Below are positions 1-8,190 of a stretch of DNA of 64,000 nt, piece after piece (within the stretch, counting starts at the first letter, position 1; each line of letters begins with the position of its first letter). The DNA is taken from the NCBI RefSeq assembly GCF_902859875.1, contig NZ_CADIKF010000001.1:62001-126000 (forward strand), read 5' to 3'. Under the pieces are notes generated by a model. It was given only the letters and a program-made list of their open reading frames with translations, was not told the origin of the DNA and searched no databases. This stretch comes from Paraburkholderia solisilvae (lineage in GTDB: Bacteria; Pseudomonadota; Gammaproteobacteria; Burkholderiales; Burkholderiaceae). The position numbers were made by a program, and so were the translations under genes.

Positions 1-65
1 AGATGTTGCGCGAGATTGCCGCCGACAATGCCCGTCGCGCCGATGATGAGTGCCTTTTTTTCCAT
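1..65 (-). CDS. NAD(P)-binding epimerase/SDR-type protein, N-terminal fragment
   Basis: The gene reads leftward and leaves the window, so only the first 21 codons are visible. They contain a glycine-rich Rossmann motif (GATGIVG at about residues 9-15) directly after an MEKKALII start, which is typical of atypical or extended short-chain dehydrogenases, NAD-dependent epimerases and PRISE-like reductases. The substrate cannot be told from this fragment. It lies upstream of, and in the same direction as, no other visible gene except the dioxygenase 88 bases away, which may share its transcript. The start at 65 is the only ATG seen in this frame. Confidence 0.6.
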   Translation of the reverse strand, partial: MEKKALIIGATGIVGGNLAQH

Positions 66-152
66 GAGAAGCCAGATTTGCTGAATGCCTGTTGCTGGGA
101 GAAGCGTCCGTTACGATGCGCTCGCGGCGCTATGGTTTTGGACCGGATGACA

Positions 153-1016
153 TCACGAAGCCCGGTTCAGCACGAAATCGAACTCGAGCGTGGCGAACGG
201 CGTAGTCATGTGCGTGCCGTCGGGTGCTGTGCCGCTTGCGTGCTGGCGCCATGGTGCGATCAGCGACGAACGCACGCCGAATACGGCATCGGAGTCGAGG
301 TAGCGATCGTCTTCGCGAAACACGTGCGTGACGAGCCGTTCGTAACCGGGCGCGGTAATCATGAAATGCAGATGGGCGGGCCGCCACGGATGCCGGCCGA
401 GCGCGTCGAGCATGCTGCCGACCGGGCCGTCATGCGGAATAGGGTACGGCACCCCGACGATCGAGCGGAAGTGGTAGCGTCCATCCGGCAAGCTGTGCAG
501 CACGCCTCGTGCACGATGCGTGTCGTTGTTGTCGTATTGCACGTCGTAAAAGCCCGCCTCATCCGCTTGCCAGACTTCGATGCGCGCGCCGCTCACCGGT
601 TCGCCTTCGAGGCCGCGCACGACACCTGACACGAAGCAAGGTTCGCCTTGCGCGCCGTTGGCGACGTCGTCGCCGTTGTTATAGACCGGCGCGTTGTCGA
701 CGAAGAATGGCCCAAACACGGTCGCTTCGGTGCAGCCTGCCGGCTTGCGATGGTTCATCGCGGTGACGAGCGTCGACAGTCCGAGCGTATCCGACAGCAG
801 AATGAACTCCTGGCGCTTCTCGTCGGTAATGTGGCCGACTTCGGTGAGAAAGCGTATTCCCGCCTCCCATTCTGCTTCGGTCAAATGGGTTTCGCGCGCA
901 AACGCGTGCAGGTGCCGCACGAGGCTTGTGACGATTTCCTTCAGCCGTTCGTCGGTTGCCTGCGCGAGACGGGCCAGCACCGCATCCGTGATCGTGTTCT
1001 CGTCGAGATTCCGCAT
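153..1016 (-). CDS. Intradiol ring-cleavage dioxygenase (hydroxyquinol/catechol 1,2-dioxygenase type)
   Basis: This 287-residue protein has the length and architecture of dimeric catechol or hydroxyquinol 1,2-dioxygenases: a helical N-terminal dimerisation domain (about 1-100) and a beta-sandwich catalytic domain. The non-haem Fe(III) ligands are visible as Tyr157 (GFYDVQ), Tyr191 (YPIPHDGPVG), His215 and His217 (RPAHLHF). The VWQADEAGFYDVQYD stretch resembles hydroxyquinol 1,2-dioxygenases more than benzoate-pathway CatA, so ortho cleavage of hydroxyquinol or a substituted catechol to a maleylacetate- or muconate-type product is the best guess. No maleylacetate reductase is nearby. The MarR gene upstream on the same strand is the probable regulator. 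Confidence 0.9.
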   Translation of the reverse strand: MRNLDENTITDAVLARLAQATDERLKEIVTSLVRHLHAFARETHLTEAEWEAGIRFLTEVGHITDEKRQEFILLSDTLGLSTLVTAMNHRKPAGCTEATVFGPFFVDNAPVYNNGDDVANGAQGEPCFVSGVVRGLEGEPVSGARIEVWQADEAGFYDVQYDNNDTHRARGVLHSLPDGRYHFRSIVGVPYPIPHDGPVGSMLDALGRHPWRPAHLHFMITAPGYERLVTHVFREDDRYLDSDAVFGVRSSLIAPWRQHASGTAPDGTHMTTPFATLEFDFVLNRAS

Positions 1017-1193
1017 GGTTCGGGTCCAAATGCCTTTTCAGCGATGATAGTCGCTTCATCGCTGGCTGGCAGTGGACCCGGCATCGCCGTCCGGAGCGGT
1101 GTGTGCGCCGGGGAGAGAGGCGGGGAAGGGAACGCCGGCGCCCGATCGGGTACGTTCGGCACCGCGCTTTTTCGGCCCGAAGGAAGGTGGCGC

Positions 1194-1667
1194 TCAGGAA
1201 GTCGAGGCGCCGGGGCAGAACGATTCGCCGGTCGCGTTTATCAGCGCATTGACGCCAGCTTCGCCGAGCAGGTCCTTCGCCCTCGTCTGGGCAATCGACC
1301 ACGAGCTCACCGCGCGATCAAGCAGCGCGCTGCCTTGCGGCGTCAGCGACAAGGGCCGGCTGCGGCCGTCGCCCGCGAGAAAACCTTCGCGCACCCACCC
1401 TCGCGACACCAGCGGCTCGACATTTTTTGTCAACATCGGCCGGTCATGATGACTGCGTCGCCCGAGGTCCGCGCGGCTAAGCGGTCCGTGTTCCATGAGT
1501 AGCGCGAGCAGCGTGAATTGATGGGCGTTGATGCCGAAAGGCCGCAACTCGTTATCGTAGATTGCGGTCAGGACCCGGGAAATCTGCCGCGCGCATTCGA
1601 GCAGGCAGTCTCGCGCGATTCGGCGGCGCGCGTCATGATGTGCGTGATCTGGAGCATCCAGCGCCAT
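1194..1667 (-). CDS. MarR-family transcriptional regulator
   Basis: About 157 residues with a winged-helix DNA-binding region (roughly 45-115: FTLLALLMEHGPLSRADLGRR followed by a recognition helix and wing) flanked by dimerisation helices, as in MarR/HpcR regulators of aromatic catabolism. I place the start at 1667 because a GAGG Shine-Dalgarno lies five bases upstream; a longer in-frame reading from 1775 has no such support and crosses the inverted repeats. It is transcribed toward the dioxygenase, whose start lies about 180 bases beyond its stop. A function as aromatic-ligand-responsive repressor is inferred from family and position. Confidence 0.85.
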   Translation of the reverse strand: MALDAPDHAHHDARRRIARDCLLECARQISRVLTAIYDNELRPFGINAHQFTLLALLMEHGPLSRADLGRRSHHDRPMLTKNVEPLVSRGWVREGFLAGDGRSRPLSLTPQGSALLDRAVSSWSIAQTRAKDLLGEAGVNALINATGESFCPGASTS

Positions 1668-1726
1668 ATCGACCTCGCGTTGCGTTTGCCCTGTACGAGG
1701 AACCATTGAGCGGCTGGGATGTATCT

Positions 1727-1746
1727 CGTGTTTGTCGGGAAACACG
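1727..1746. promoter_or_regulatory. Perfect inverted repeat upstream of marR-like gene
   Basis: CGTGTTT (1727-1733) and AAACACG (1740-1746) are perfect inverted arms around a six-base spacer, about 60-80 bases upstream of the MarR start codon. Size and symmetry suit a MarR-dimer operator, so this may be an autoregulatory site. It overlaps the second repeat at 1737-1769. Confidence 0.45.
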
Positions 1747-1769
1747 GCATCTGTATGCGCATGTTTCCC
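1737..1769. promoter_or_regulatory. Second inverted repeat, overlapping the first
   Basis: GGGAAACA (1737-1744) is repeated in inverted orientation as TGTTTCCC (1762-1769), with a 17-base spacer that ends in the palindrome ATGCGCAT (1755-1762). Both repeats share the AAACA core, as expected of two adjacent or alternative regulator binding sites. No protein can be assigned from sequence alone. Confidence 0.4.
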
Positions 1770-1828
1770 ACACATACTGCGGATACATTGAAGTACAAAC
1801 GATCAAAGCACGCGATGGTGCTCAATAC

Positions 1829-2572
1829 TCAATACTCCTGACGCGTCGGTCGGAACAGGATCTCGTTGATATCGACGTCATCCGGTTGCGTCATCGCGTA
1901 AAGCACGGCTCGCGCGAACGAATCGGGCGGAATGGCGAGCGAGGCGTAAGACGCGCGGATCGTTTCGCGCACGTCGGGTTCGGTCGCGCTGTCCGGCAGT
2001 TCGGTGTCCACGGAGCCCGGTGAAATGACCGTGGTGCGGATGCCGTACGGCTTGACCTCCTGACGCAAGCCCTCGGAAATGACACGCACCGCATGTTTGC
2101 TCGCGGAATAAACCGTGCTTCCGGGGCGCACCTTATGCCCCGCAACCGACGACACGTTGATCACATGTCCCGCCTTGCGTTGCGTCATATGCGGCAGCAC
2201 TGCCGCGATGCCGTACAGCACACCTTTGATATTGACATCGATCATACGGTCCCAGTCCTCGATCTTGCATCTTTCGAGCGGGGAGTGCGGCATCAGGCCG
2301 GCGTTGTTGATGATCGCGTCGACGTGGCCGAAATGCTCGACGGCGCTGTCGACAAGACGCTGGACCTGCGCCGCTTTCGTCACATCGGTCGCGACTGCGA
2401 GCGCCTGCCCGCCTGCTGCGACGATTTCCGATGCGAGCGCTTCGATGCGCGAGACGCGGCGTGCACCGAGCACGACAATCGCGCCGTGTCTGGCAAGCAT
2501 CCGGGCAGTCGCCTCACCGAGGCCGCTGCTGGCGCCTGTAATGACGACGACCTTGCTTTTAATGTCATTCAT
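1829..2572 (-). CDS. Classical short-chain dehydrogenase/reductase
   Basis: This 247-residue classical SDR shows the NADP-binding TGASSGLG motif (residues 13-20), the structural NNAG motif near residue 90, and the catalytic Ser...YSASK set near 142-159. The Arg-rich stretch after beta-2 (GARRVSR) favours NADPH. It resembles the YdfG/serine 3-dehydrogenase-like subgroup of broad-specificity hydroxy-acid or carbonyl reductases. It is monocistronic by spacing, on the same strand as the MarR gene but separated from it by the inverted repeats. The physiological substrate is unknown. Confidence 0.85.
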   Translation of the reverse strand: MNDIKSKVVVITGASSGLGEATARMLARHGAIVVLGARRVSRIEALASEIVAAGGQALAVATDVTKAAQVQRLVDSAVEHFGHVDAIINNAGLMPHSPLERCKIEDWDRMIDVNIKGVLYGIAAVLPHMTQRKAGHVINVSSVAGHKVRPGSTVYSASKHAVRVISEGLRQEVKPYGIRTTVISPGSVDTELPDSATEPDVRETIRASYASLAIPPDSFARAVLYAMTQPDDVDINEILFRPTRQEY

Positions 2573-2727
2573 GTCTGAACCTGGGGGTTGAAGTAGCGCT
2601 TCGACTTTAATTCAGGGTCGACGCCTGGGAATCCGGTTTTTTGTTGATGCGGTATGAAGCGTCGCTTCAAGACGTGGTCAAAGGGGGCTGGCGAAGTGGC
2701 GTCGTCTCGCGTCGTCTTGCATCGCCT

Positions 2728-3591
2728 TTAGCGCCGTCTGAACGACGCTGCGCATACCGCACCGCAGATCAGTATTCCGCCGAGTGCGGTTCTAAGCGCA
2801 GGCGTTTCGCCGATCAGCAGCCACGCGAGCGCAATGCCATACACCGGCTCCAGGCCGAACACGACACTGGTTGTCTGCGCGCTCAGATGTTTCAGACTGG
2901 CGACGACGAGTCCCTGTCCCAACGCGGTAAACACCACGCCGAGGACAATCAGATACAGCCAGTCGGTTCCGGAAATCGGGTTGTGTGCCTGGATTGCGAA
3001 AGGCAGGATGCATAACGCGGCGACGGCCTGCTGATAGAACGAGATGCTCACCGACGGATATCTGGCCGTATAGAGACGGTTTAGCAATGCGAGGACAGCA
3101 TAGGCGAAGGCGGACAACACGCCCCATAGCACGCCCTGCGTCAGCTGATTTCTGAAATCGAGGCTGGGCGTCACGAGCACGAGGCCGAAGGTGACAATTA
3201 GCGCGGTGACGACGTCATGGCGGTGGATTCGCTCGCCGAATGCGAGCGGTTCGAGAAACGTCGTGAATAGCGGAAACGTCGAGAACGCCAGCAGGCCGAT
3301 CGCGACCGTCGAGACTTGAATGGAGTGAAAGAACGTGTACCAGTGCAGCGCGAGGATCATGCCGGATATTGCGAGCGCGGCCGTATCTTTTAGCGTTGCC
3401 AGCCGGAGGCTTTTTTGGGTGGCCCATGCGAATAGCAACAAGGCCACACTGCCAAAGACGGTCCGGCCTGCGGTCAATTGCGTCGCGCTGACGTTGAGCA
3501 GTTTGGCAAACAGGCCCGCACAGCCTGCTAGCAATACGGCGATATGAATCTGGGCGAGACCGAGCGTATGGTTACGTTCATATTTATGCAT
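2728..3591 (-). CDS. EamA/DMT-family membrane transporter
   Basis: A protein of about 287 residues with ten predicted hydrophobic segments and the duplicated EamA organisation (two five-helix halves). The second half carries the family's typical ALEPVYGIALAWLLIGE-like end (FGLEPVYGIALAWLLIGET). EamA proteins are drug/metabolite exporters of the inner membrane, often for amino acids or metabolites. I place the start at 3591 (MHKYERNH); an in-frame extension to 3705 would add a hydrophilic, arginine-rich leader unlike the family. Its promoter region is shared with the divergent TPR gene. Confidence 0.8.
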   Translation of the reverse strand: MHKYERNHTLGLAQIHIAVLLAGCAGLFAKLLNVSATQLTAGRTVFGSVALLLFAWATQKSLRLATLKDTAALAISGMILALHWYTFFHSIQVSTVAIGLLAFSTFPLFTTFLEPLAFGERIHRHDVVTALIVTFGLVLVTPSLDFRNQLTQGVLWGVLSAFAYAVLALLNRLYTARYPSVSISFYQQAVAALCILPFAIQAHNPISGTDWLYLIVLGVVFTALGQGLVVASLKHLSAQTTSVVFGLEPVYGIALAWLLIGETPALRTALGGILICGAVCAASFRRR

Positions 3592-3823
3592 CGGCGTAGG
3601 ATACCGCACTCGTGTGCCGGCCTTCCAAGGTTGCGATGCCTGTGTTTCGTGAGGATGGCAAAGCGGTATGCCGCGGATATCCCGGTTTCGAACCTGAGCA
3701 TGCATGTCGAAGACGGACGGCGGCCTGTCCGCGGCAATCCCCGATACCGACGCAGTAGAATGGCGCTGGTCAAATCACATGAGCCTGTTACGCAGAGGTT
3801 GCGGGCTCGAGAGTTCAATCCTT

Positions 3824-4591
3824 ATGTCCTATTTCGGAATCGGCTTACACATTATCGTCGCGATCTGTTTCGCGGTGCACGCGGTCCAGACCCGGCAGAA
3901 TTTTTACTGGCTTTTTATTCTTTTTGTGTTTCCGCTGCTCGGCAGCCTGGTTTATTTCTTTGCCGTGCTGTTGCCGAGTTTGCGCCAGTCGCGCGGCGGG
4001 TATGCGGCGTCGCGGGCGATTGCGCAGCTCGTCGATCCCGATCGTGCGCTGCGCGAGGCCCGCACCGATTTCGATCGCGCGCCGACCGTTCAGCACCGGA
4101 TGCGCCTCGGCGCGGCGCTATTGGCGGCCGGCCGGGCAGGTGAGGCGCTCGAGCAGTATCAGGCGGCCGCCAATGGTCCCTTCGCGGACGATCCAGGGCT
4201 GCTGCTCGGTTTGGCTCAGGCCCAGTTTGCGGTCGGCAATGCCGCGGCCGCCAGTGCGACCTTGACGCGTCTGTTCAATGCCAATCCGCAGACGCGCAAT
4301 CAGGCTGAACCGGCTTTGCTCTATGCGCGTGCGCTTGCCGCGCAAGGCACGGCCGACACGCGCGCGGCTTTCGAGGTCGCGCTCAAGTGCGCGAGCGACG
4401 CGGCTCCGCGTTGTCTGTTCGCCGACTGGCTCGTTCAGCAGGCCAACGAGGCGGACCGCGAACGGGCTCGCGGCCTCTATGCGGATATCGTGCAGGACGC
4501 GAGGCACTGGCCGCGCCACGCGCGGGAACACAATCGCGAATGGCTGCAACGCGCGCAGGCGGCGCTGGCCTCGATGCCGGCTCACGGATGA
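3824..4591 (+). CDS. Membrane-anchored tetratricopeptide repeat protein
   Basis: About 255 residues. The N-terminus has two closely spaced membrane helices (about 4-20 and 27-50) followed by a cytoplasmic or periplasmic alpha-helical domain of degenerate TPR-like repeats (RLGAALLAAGRAGEALEQYQAA, LLGLAQAQFAVGNAAAASATL). Such proteins usually scaffold complexes; no partner is evident here. I chose the start at 3824 because it begins directly before the first membrane helix; upstream in-frame ATGs at 3704 and 3779 give low-quality leader sequence. Divergent from the EamA transporter. Confidence 0.6.
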   Translation: MSYFGIGLHIIVAICFAVHAVQTRQNFYWLFILFVFPLLGSLVYFFAVLLPSLRQSRGGYAASRAIAQLVDPDRALREARTDFDRAPTVQHRMRLGAALLAAGRAGEALEQYQAAANGPFADDPGLLLGLAQAQFAVGNAAAASATLTRLFNANPQTRNQAEPALLYARALAAQGTADTRAAFEVALKCASDAAPRCLFADWLVQQANEADRERARGLYADIVQDARHWPRHAREHNREWLQRAQAALASMPAHG

Positions 4592-4705
4592 ACCTGCGGG
4601 AGCAAGCCGCGCGATGACTTCGCATGGTGACGGCGCGCGGACCTTATTCGCGCATCACCTACGCGAGCACATCGAATCCGCTGCCTGTACCCGCATTGCG
4701 CGACG

Positions 4706-4999
4706 TTAAAGCGCATAGAGCGGCTCGCCGTGCGACACGCTAAACACATCGGCCGCCGCAAGCACCAGCTTGTGTTCGACCGCGCGCTGCGCAAGCCCGG
4801 CCGAATTGTTGGACACACGCTGCAGTTCCGCAAGCCGTCGGATTGACGGCAGTTTCACGCCGGGCGCGCTTTCTGCGCGCCCTCTTATTGCCGCCACGGA
4901 CAGCTCGACGCGGGTGGGTGTTTTGATCCGGCCCACCATCTGTGCCTCTTGCTGAGTCAGTACAGATTGGTCGAACCGTACCGTATCTGTTTCTGTCAA
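4706..4999 (-). pseudogene. Remnant of a GntR/MocR-type regulator (HTH only)
   Basis: The 97-residue frame contains a recognisable GntR winged-helix pattern: an AIRGRAESAPGVKLPSIRRLA stretch matching the usual RxxIxxGxLxPGxxLPSxRxLA consensus, then RVSNNSAGLAQRAVEHK in place of the second and third helices. It stops just after the wing, where MocR-family proteins would continue for about 380 residues of aminotransferase-like domain, none of which is visible in 4592-4705. Several consensus positions are degenerate. I interpret it as a truncated relic; it could still be a short expressed HTH protein. It is divergent from the cysteine synthase-like gene that it may once have regulated. Confidence 0.55.
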
Positions 5000-5102
5000 T
5001 TGTACCCGCCACCTGATAATTTGAAGCTCGGCTCGCGTTCAAAGAGCGCGCGGCCAGGCTTTATCCGACGGCTTGCAAATACTCATCCGGAAAAGGATTC
5101 CC

Positions 5103-6032
5103 ATGATTTACGAAGACATCACGCGCACGATCGGCCACACGCCGTTGGTCCATATGGCGCGATTGGCCGCGCATCAGCCCGGACGCCTCCTCGCGAAACT
5201 GGAAATGCGCAATCCGGGTGGCAGCGTGAAAGACCGCGTCGGTCTCGCATTGATCGAGGACGCCGAAGCGGCGGGCCGCATCGCGCCCGGTGCGACGCTG
5301 ATCGAAGCAACCGCCGGCAACACCGGCATCGGTCTTGCCGTTGCGGCGGCCGTCAAGGGTTATCGCCTGATCGTCGTGATGCCGGAGGTGATGTCGGAGG
5401 AGCGTACGGCGCTGCTCAGGCACTTCGGCGCGCAGGTGCGTCATACGCCCGGCATTCTGATGGCCGACGCGGTGCACCTGGCGAGACAGTTGCAGCAGGA
5501 GATTCCGGGCGCGATTCTGCTCGATCAGTTCAACAACCATTCGAACACGGCGGTGCATCGGCGTACGACGGCCGAGGAAATCTGGTCGGACACCGGCGGT
5601 GAAATCGATGTGCTCGTCGCGGCAGTCGGGACGAGCGGCACGCTGATGGGAATCGCGAGCGTATTGAAGGAACGGCGGCCTGGCATTCGCGTGGTCGCGG
5701 TCGAACCGGTGGATTCCGCGGTGCTTTCCGGCGGACAGCCGGGGCAGCACCGCATTCCCGGCATCGGCGTCGGATTCGTTCCGCCTCTGTTCGACCGGAC
5801 GCTGGTTGACGAGGTGATTCCCGTGTCGAACGACGATGCTTTTGCAGCCGCACGGTTGCTCGCGAAAACCGAAGGCATCTGTGCGGGGGTGTCGGCTGGG
5901 GCGGCCATTCATGCGTCGCTTGCCGTACTGGTGCGGCCCGAGATGGCAGGCAAGACGGTTGTGGCGATCTTGCCCGATACGGGTGACCGCTATGCGAGCG
6001 CGGGTCTTTTCGAGGGTGGCGCGCAGTCGTGA
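5103..6032 (+). CDS. Cysteine synthase-like PLP enzyme (O-acetylserine sulfhydrylase family)
   Basis: This 309-residue enzyme is a fold-type II PLP protein of the CysK/CysM family. Lys43 in NPGGSVKDRVG is the predicted Schiff-base lysine, the substrate loop reads EATAGNTGIGLA, and the phosphate-binding loop reads GTSGTLMG where CysK usually has GTGGT. It ends with the family's PDTGDRYAS signature. The reaction is probably beta-replacement on O-acetylserine or a related activated serine. The start at 5103 has an AAGGA ribosome site six bases upstream. The only neighbour that might regulate it is the broken MocR-type gene, so it may now be unregulated. Confidence 0.85.
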   Translation: MIYEDITRTIGHTPLVHMARLAAHQPGRLLAKLEMRNPGGSVKDRVGLALIEDAEAAGRIAPGATLIEATAGNTGIGLAVAAAVKGYRLIVVMPEVMSEERTALLRHFGAQVRHTPGILMADAVHLARQLQQEIPGAILLDQFNNHSNTAVHRRTTAEEIWSDTGGEIDVLVAAVGTSGTLMGIASVLKERRPGIRVVAVEPVDSAVLSGGQPGQHRIPGIGVGFVPPLFDRTLVDEVIPVSNDDAFAAARLLAKTEGICAGVSAGAAIHASLAVLVRPEMAGKTVVAILPDTGDRYASAGLFEGGAQS

Positions 6033-6115
6033 GAGAGCGGACGGGCGTTCTTCGCTGACGCGGCCACGCGGCAACCCACCACGCTTACCTCATTGGCGCA
6101 TGCATGACATGCCTG

Positions 6116-7090
6116 TCAAGAAAACGAAAACCGCTCCCGATACGTCTGCGGCGCTACGCGCAATAGCCGGATAAAGCTGCGCCGCATCGTTTCTTCACTG
6201 CCGAATCCGCAGCGGGTGGCGATCCGCTTGACCGACCACGCGGTTTCGCCGAGTAGCCGCTGGGCTGCCTCGACGCGCAACTGCTCGACCGCGCGCGCCG
6301 GCGTGCGGCCCGTTTCCGCCTTGTAATGACGCATGAAACTGCGCTCGCTCATATTCAGGCGCCGCGCCAGCAGCGGCACTGAAAGATCCGACGCAAGGTG
6401 CGCGGCCATCCACGTGTGCAATTCACCGAAGCGGTCGTCGGCCTTTTGCATCGACAGCATGGTGCTGAACTGCGACTGGCCGCCCGGCCGCTTCACAAAC
6501 ACGACGAGCTCGCGTGCGACATCGAGTGCGATCGAGCGACCGAGGTCTTCTTCGACCAGCGCAAGCGCGAGATCGATTCCGGCAGTGACGCCTGCCGACG
6601 TCCAGATATCGCCGTCGCGCACGAAGATCGGATCGGTCTCGACGCGCAGGTTCGGATAGCGCGTTGCGAGTTCGTCGCAACGCGCCCAGTGCGTCACCAC
6701 GCGCCGCCCGTCGAGCAATCCGGCTTCCGCGAGCAGGAACGCACCTGAACACACCGACGCAATGCGCCTGGCCCGTTTGACCTGGCGCTGCGTCCAGCGT
6801 GTCAGGCGCGTATCCGCCGACGCCGCGATCACGCCGCGCCCGCCGGGGATGAGAAGCGTATCGATCGGTCCTTTCACGGACCGTATCGAATCGGCGAGCA
6901 GTGCGAGGCCGGACGCGGACGTCACGAGGCCGCTTTCGGCGGCGATCACGCGGGGCGCGTAGGGCGGGTCCAACCCGCGTTGCGCGGCGAGTTCGTTGGC
7001 GGATGCAAAGACCTGGAGGGGGCCGCAGACGTCGAGCAACTGGACGTCCGGGAAGGCGAGCAACAGAATCGGTCGAGGTTCGCGTGACAT
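6116..7090 (-). CDS. GlxA-type AraC-family regulator with DJ-1/PfpI domain
   Basis: 324 residues in two parts: an N-terminal class-I glutamine amidotransferase-like (DJ-1/PfpI) domain (about 5-190, with the nucleophile-elbow SVCSGAFLLAEAGLLDGR and VVTHW motifs) and a C-terminal AraC-type double HTH (about 215-320, SVPLLARRLNMSERSFMRHYKAETG and RIATRCGFGSEETMRRSF). This is the GlxA family arrangement. It is divergent from the isonitrile hydratase gene, with a perfect inverted repeat between them, so it probably controls that gene and senses a related metabolite; this link is inferred from position. Confidence 0.9.
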   Translation of the reverse strand: MSREPRPILLLAFPDVQLLDVCGPLQVFASANELAAQRGLDPPYAPRVIAAESGLVTSASGLALLADSIRSVKGPIDTLLIPGGRGVIAASADTRLTRWTQRQVKRARRIASVCSGAFLLAEAGLLDGRRVVTHWARCDELATRYPNLRVETDPIFVRDGDIWTSAGVTAGIDLALALVEEDLGRSIALDVARELVVFVKRPGGQSQFSTMLSMQKADDRFGELHTWMAAHLASDLSVPLLARRLNMSERSFMRHYKAETGRTPARAVEQLRVEAAQRLLGETAWSVKRIATRCGFGSEETMRRSFIRLLRVAPQTYRERFSFS

Positions 7091-7127
7091 GGCGACAACG
7101 GCGGCGTGGCGGAAAGCGAGGGGAGAA

Positions 7128-7141
7128 TGGCAATTTTGCCA
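7128..7141. promoter_or_regulatory. Inverted repeat between glxA-like regulator and inhA
   Basis: TGGCAA-TT-TTGCCA is a perfect inverted repeat with six-base arms, located in the 135-base divergent intergenic region, 38 bases from the regulator start and 85 from inhA. It is a good candidate operator for the GlxA-type regulator. Confidence 0.45.
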
Positions 7142-7225
7142 AAGGCTACCTCTCTAGAATGGATCTGTCCACTTCGCGATGGCAGTCGCGGGTGTGCACC
7201 TTCCGACACTCGATGAGGTATTTCA

Positions 7226-7912
7226 ATGGCACTGCAAATCGGCTTTCTGGTCTTTCCGCGCGTACAGCAACTCGATCTGACGGGGCCGCATGAAGTGCTT
7301 GCGTCGCTGCCTGACGCGACGGTGCGGATAATCTGGAAAACGCTCGAACCCGTGGTGTCCAGCAATGGACTGACGCTGACACCCAACACCACCTATGACG
7401 ATTGCCCGCCGCTCGATGTGATTTGCGTGCCCGGCGGCAGCGGCGTGACCGATCTCCTGCAGGATGCGCAAACGATCGAGTTCGTTCGGAAACAGGCCGC
7501 CGCCGCGCGTTATGTCACGTCGGTCTGTACGGGCGCGTTGCTGCTGGGTGCGGCAGGTTTGCTTCAGGGGCGGCGTGCGACGACGCACTGGGCGTTTCAC
7601 GCATTGCTCGAACCGCTCGGTGCGATTCCGGTGCGGGAGCGGGTCGTTCGCGACGGCAACCTGATCACGGGCGGCGGCGTGACCGCCGGGATCGATTTCG
7701 GCTTGACGGTCGCCGCGGAACTGGCGGGGCCGGATGAAGCACAGGCCATTCAGCTCGAGCTCGAATATGCGCCGGCTCCGCCGTTCAATGCCGGCGATCC
7801 GGATCTGGCGCCGCGTGCGGTGGTGGAGCGGGTGACGCAGCGCTCGGCGCAGACGCTCGCGACGCGGCGTCGAATCGTCGACGATATTGCCGCCAAACGC
7901 GCGGCGCGTTGA
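7226..7912 (+). CDS. inhA: Isonitrile hydratase-like DJ-1/PfpI protein
   Basis: This 228-residue DJ-1 superfamily protein matches isonitrile hydratases in length and key residues: the nucleophile Cys101 in SVCTGALLLGAAGLL and Asp17 in the QQLDLTGPHEV segment, both at the positions known to be essential in Pseudomonas isonitrile hydratase. The predicted reaction is hydration of an isonitrile (R-NC) to the N-substituted formamide. The same fold also includes glyoxalase III-like and protease-like relatives, so substrate assignment rests on the motif positions. It stands alone, divergent from its probable regulator. Confidence 0.75.
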   Translation: MALQIGFLVFPRVQQLDLTGPHEVLASLPDATVRIIWKTLEPVVSSNGLTLTPNTTYDDCPPLDVICVPGGSGVTDLLQDAQTIEFVRKQAAAARYVTSVCTGALLLGAAGLLQGRRATTHWAFHALLEPLGAIPVRERVVRDGNLITGGGVTAGIDFGLTVAAELAGPDEAQAIQLELEYAPAPPFNAGDPDLAPRAVVERVTQRSAQTLATRRRIVDDIAAKRAAR

Positions 7913-7920
7913 TGCAAAAC

Positions 7921-7967
7921 GATGCCGATCGATTCCGCTGCGGCATTGATCGGCATCGATCGGCATC
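7921..7967. terminator. Hairpin with a tandemly repeated 3' arm between convergent genes
   Basis: GATGCCGATC (7921-7930) is followed by two tandem copies of its reverse complement, GATCGGCATC (7948-7957 and 7958-7967). Either copy can form a perfect ten-base-pair stem with the first arm. The element begins eight bases after the inhA stop and lies before the end of the convergent ssuA-like gene, which fits a transcription end for inhA, though no T tract follows. Confidence 0.4.
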
Positions 7968-8190
7968 GTGATTCGGGGAGGGCGCATTCACAGTTTGCCT
8001 GTTGTCGCGATCGACGTGATTCTTGCGAGAGCGACCGTACGGGACGCACACCGGACGACGACAAGTTATACGCGCGACTGCGGCGCGTACAACAGCGATA
8101 CGCGCCGCATTGACTCCAGGCGTTACGCGTCGCGTTAGCGCGTGGCTGCCGCGCAGCGAACGGGCATTCGATGGAAGCGGCCGCCCGGCC

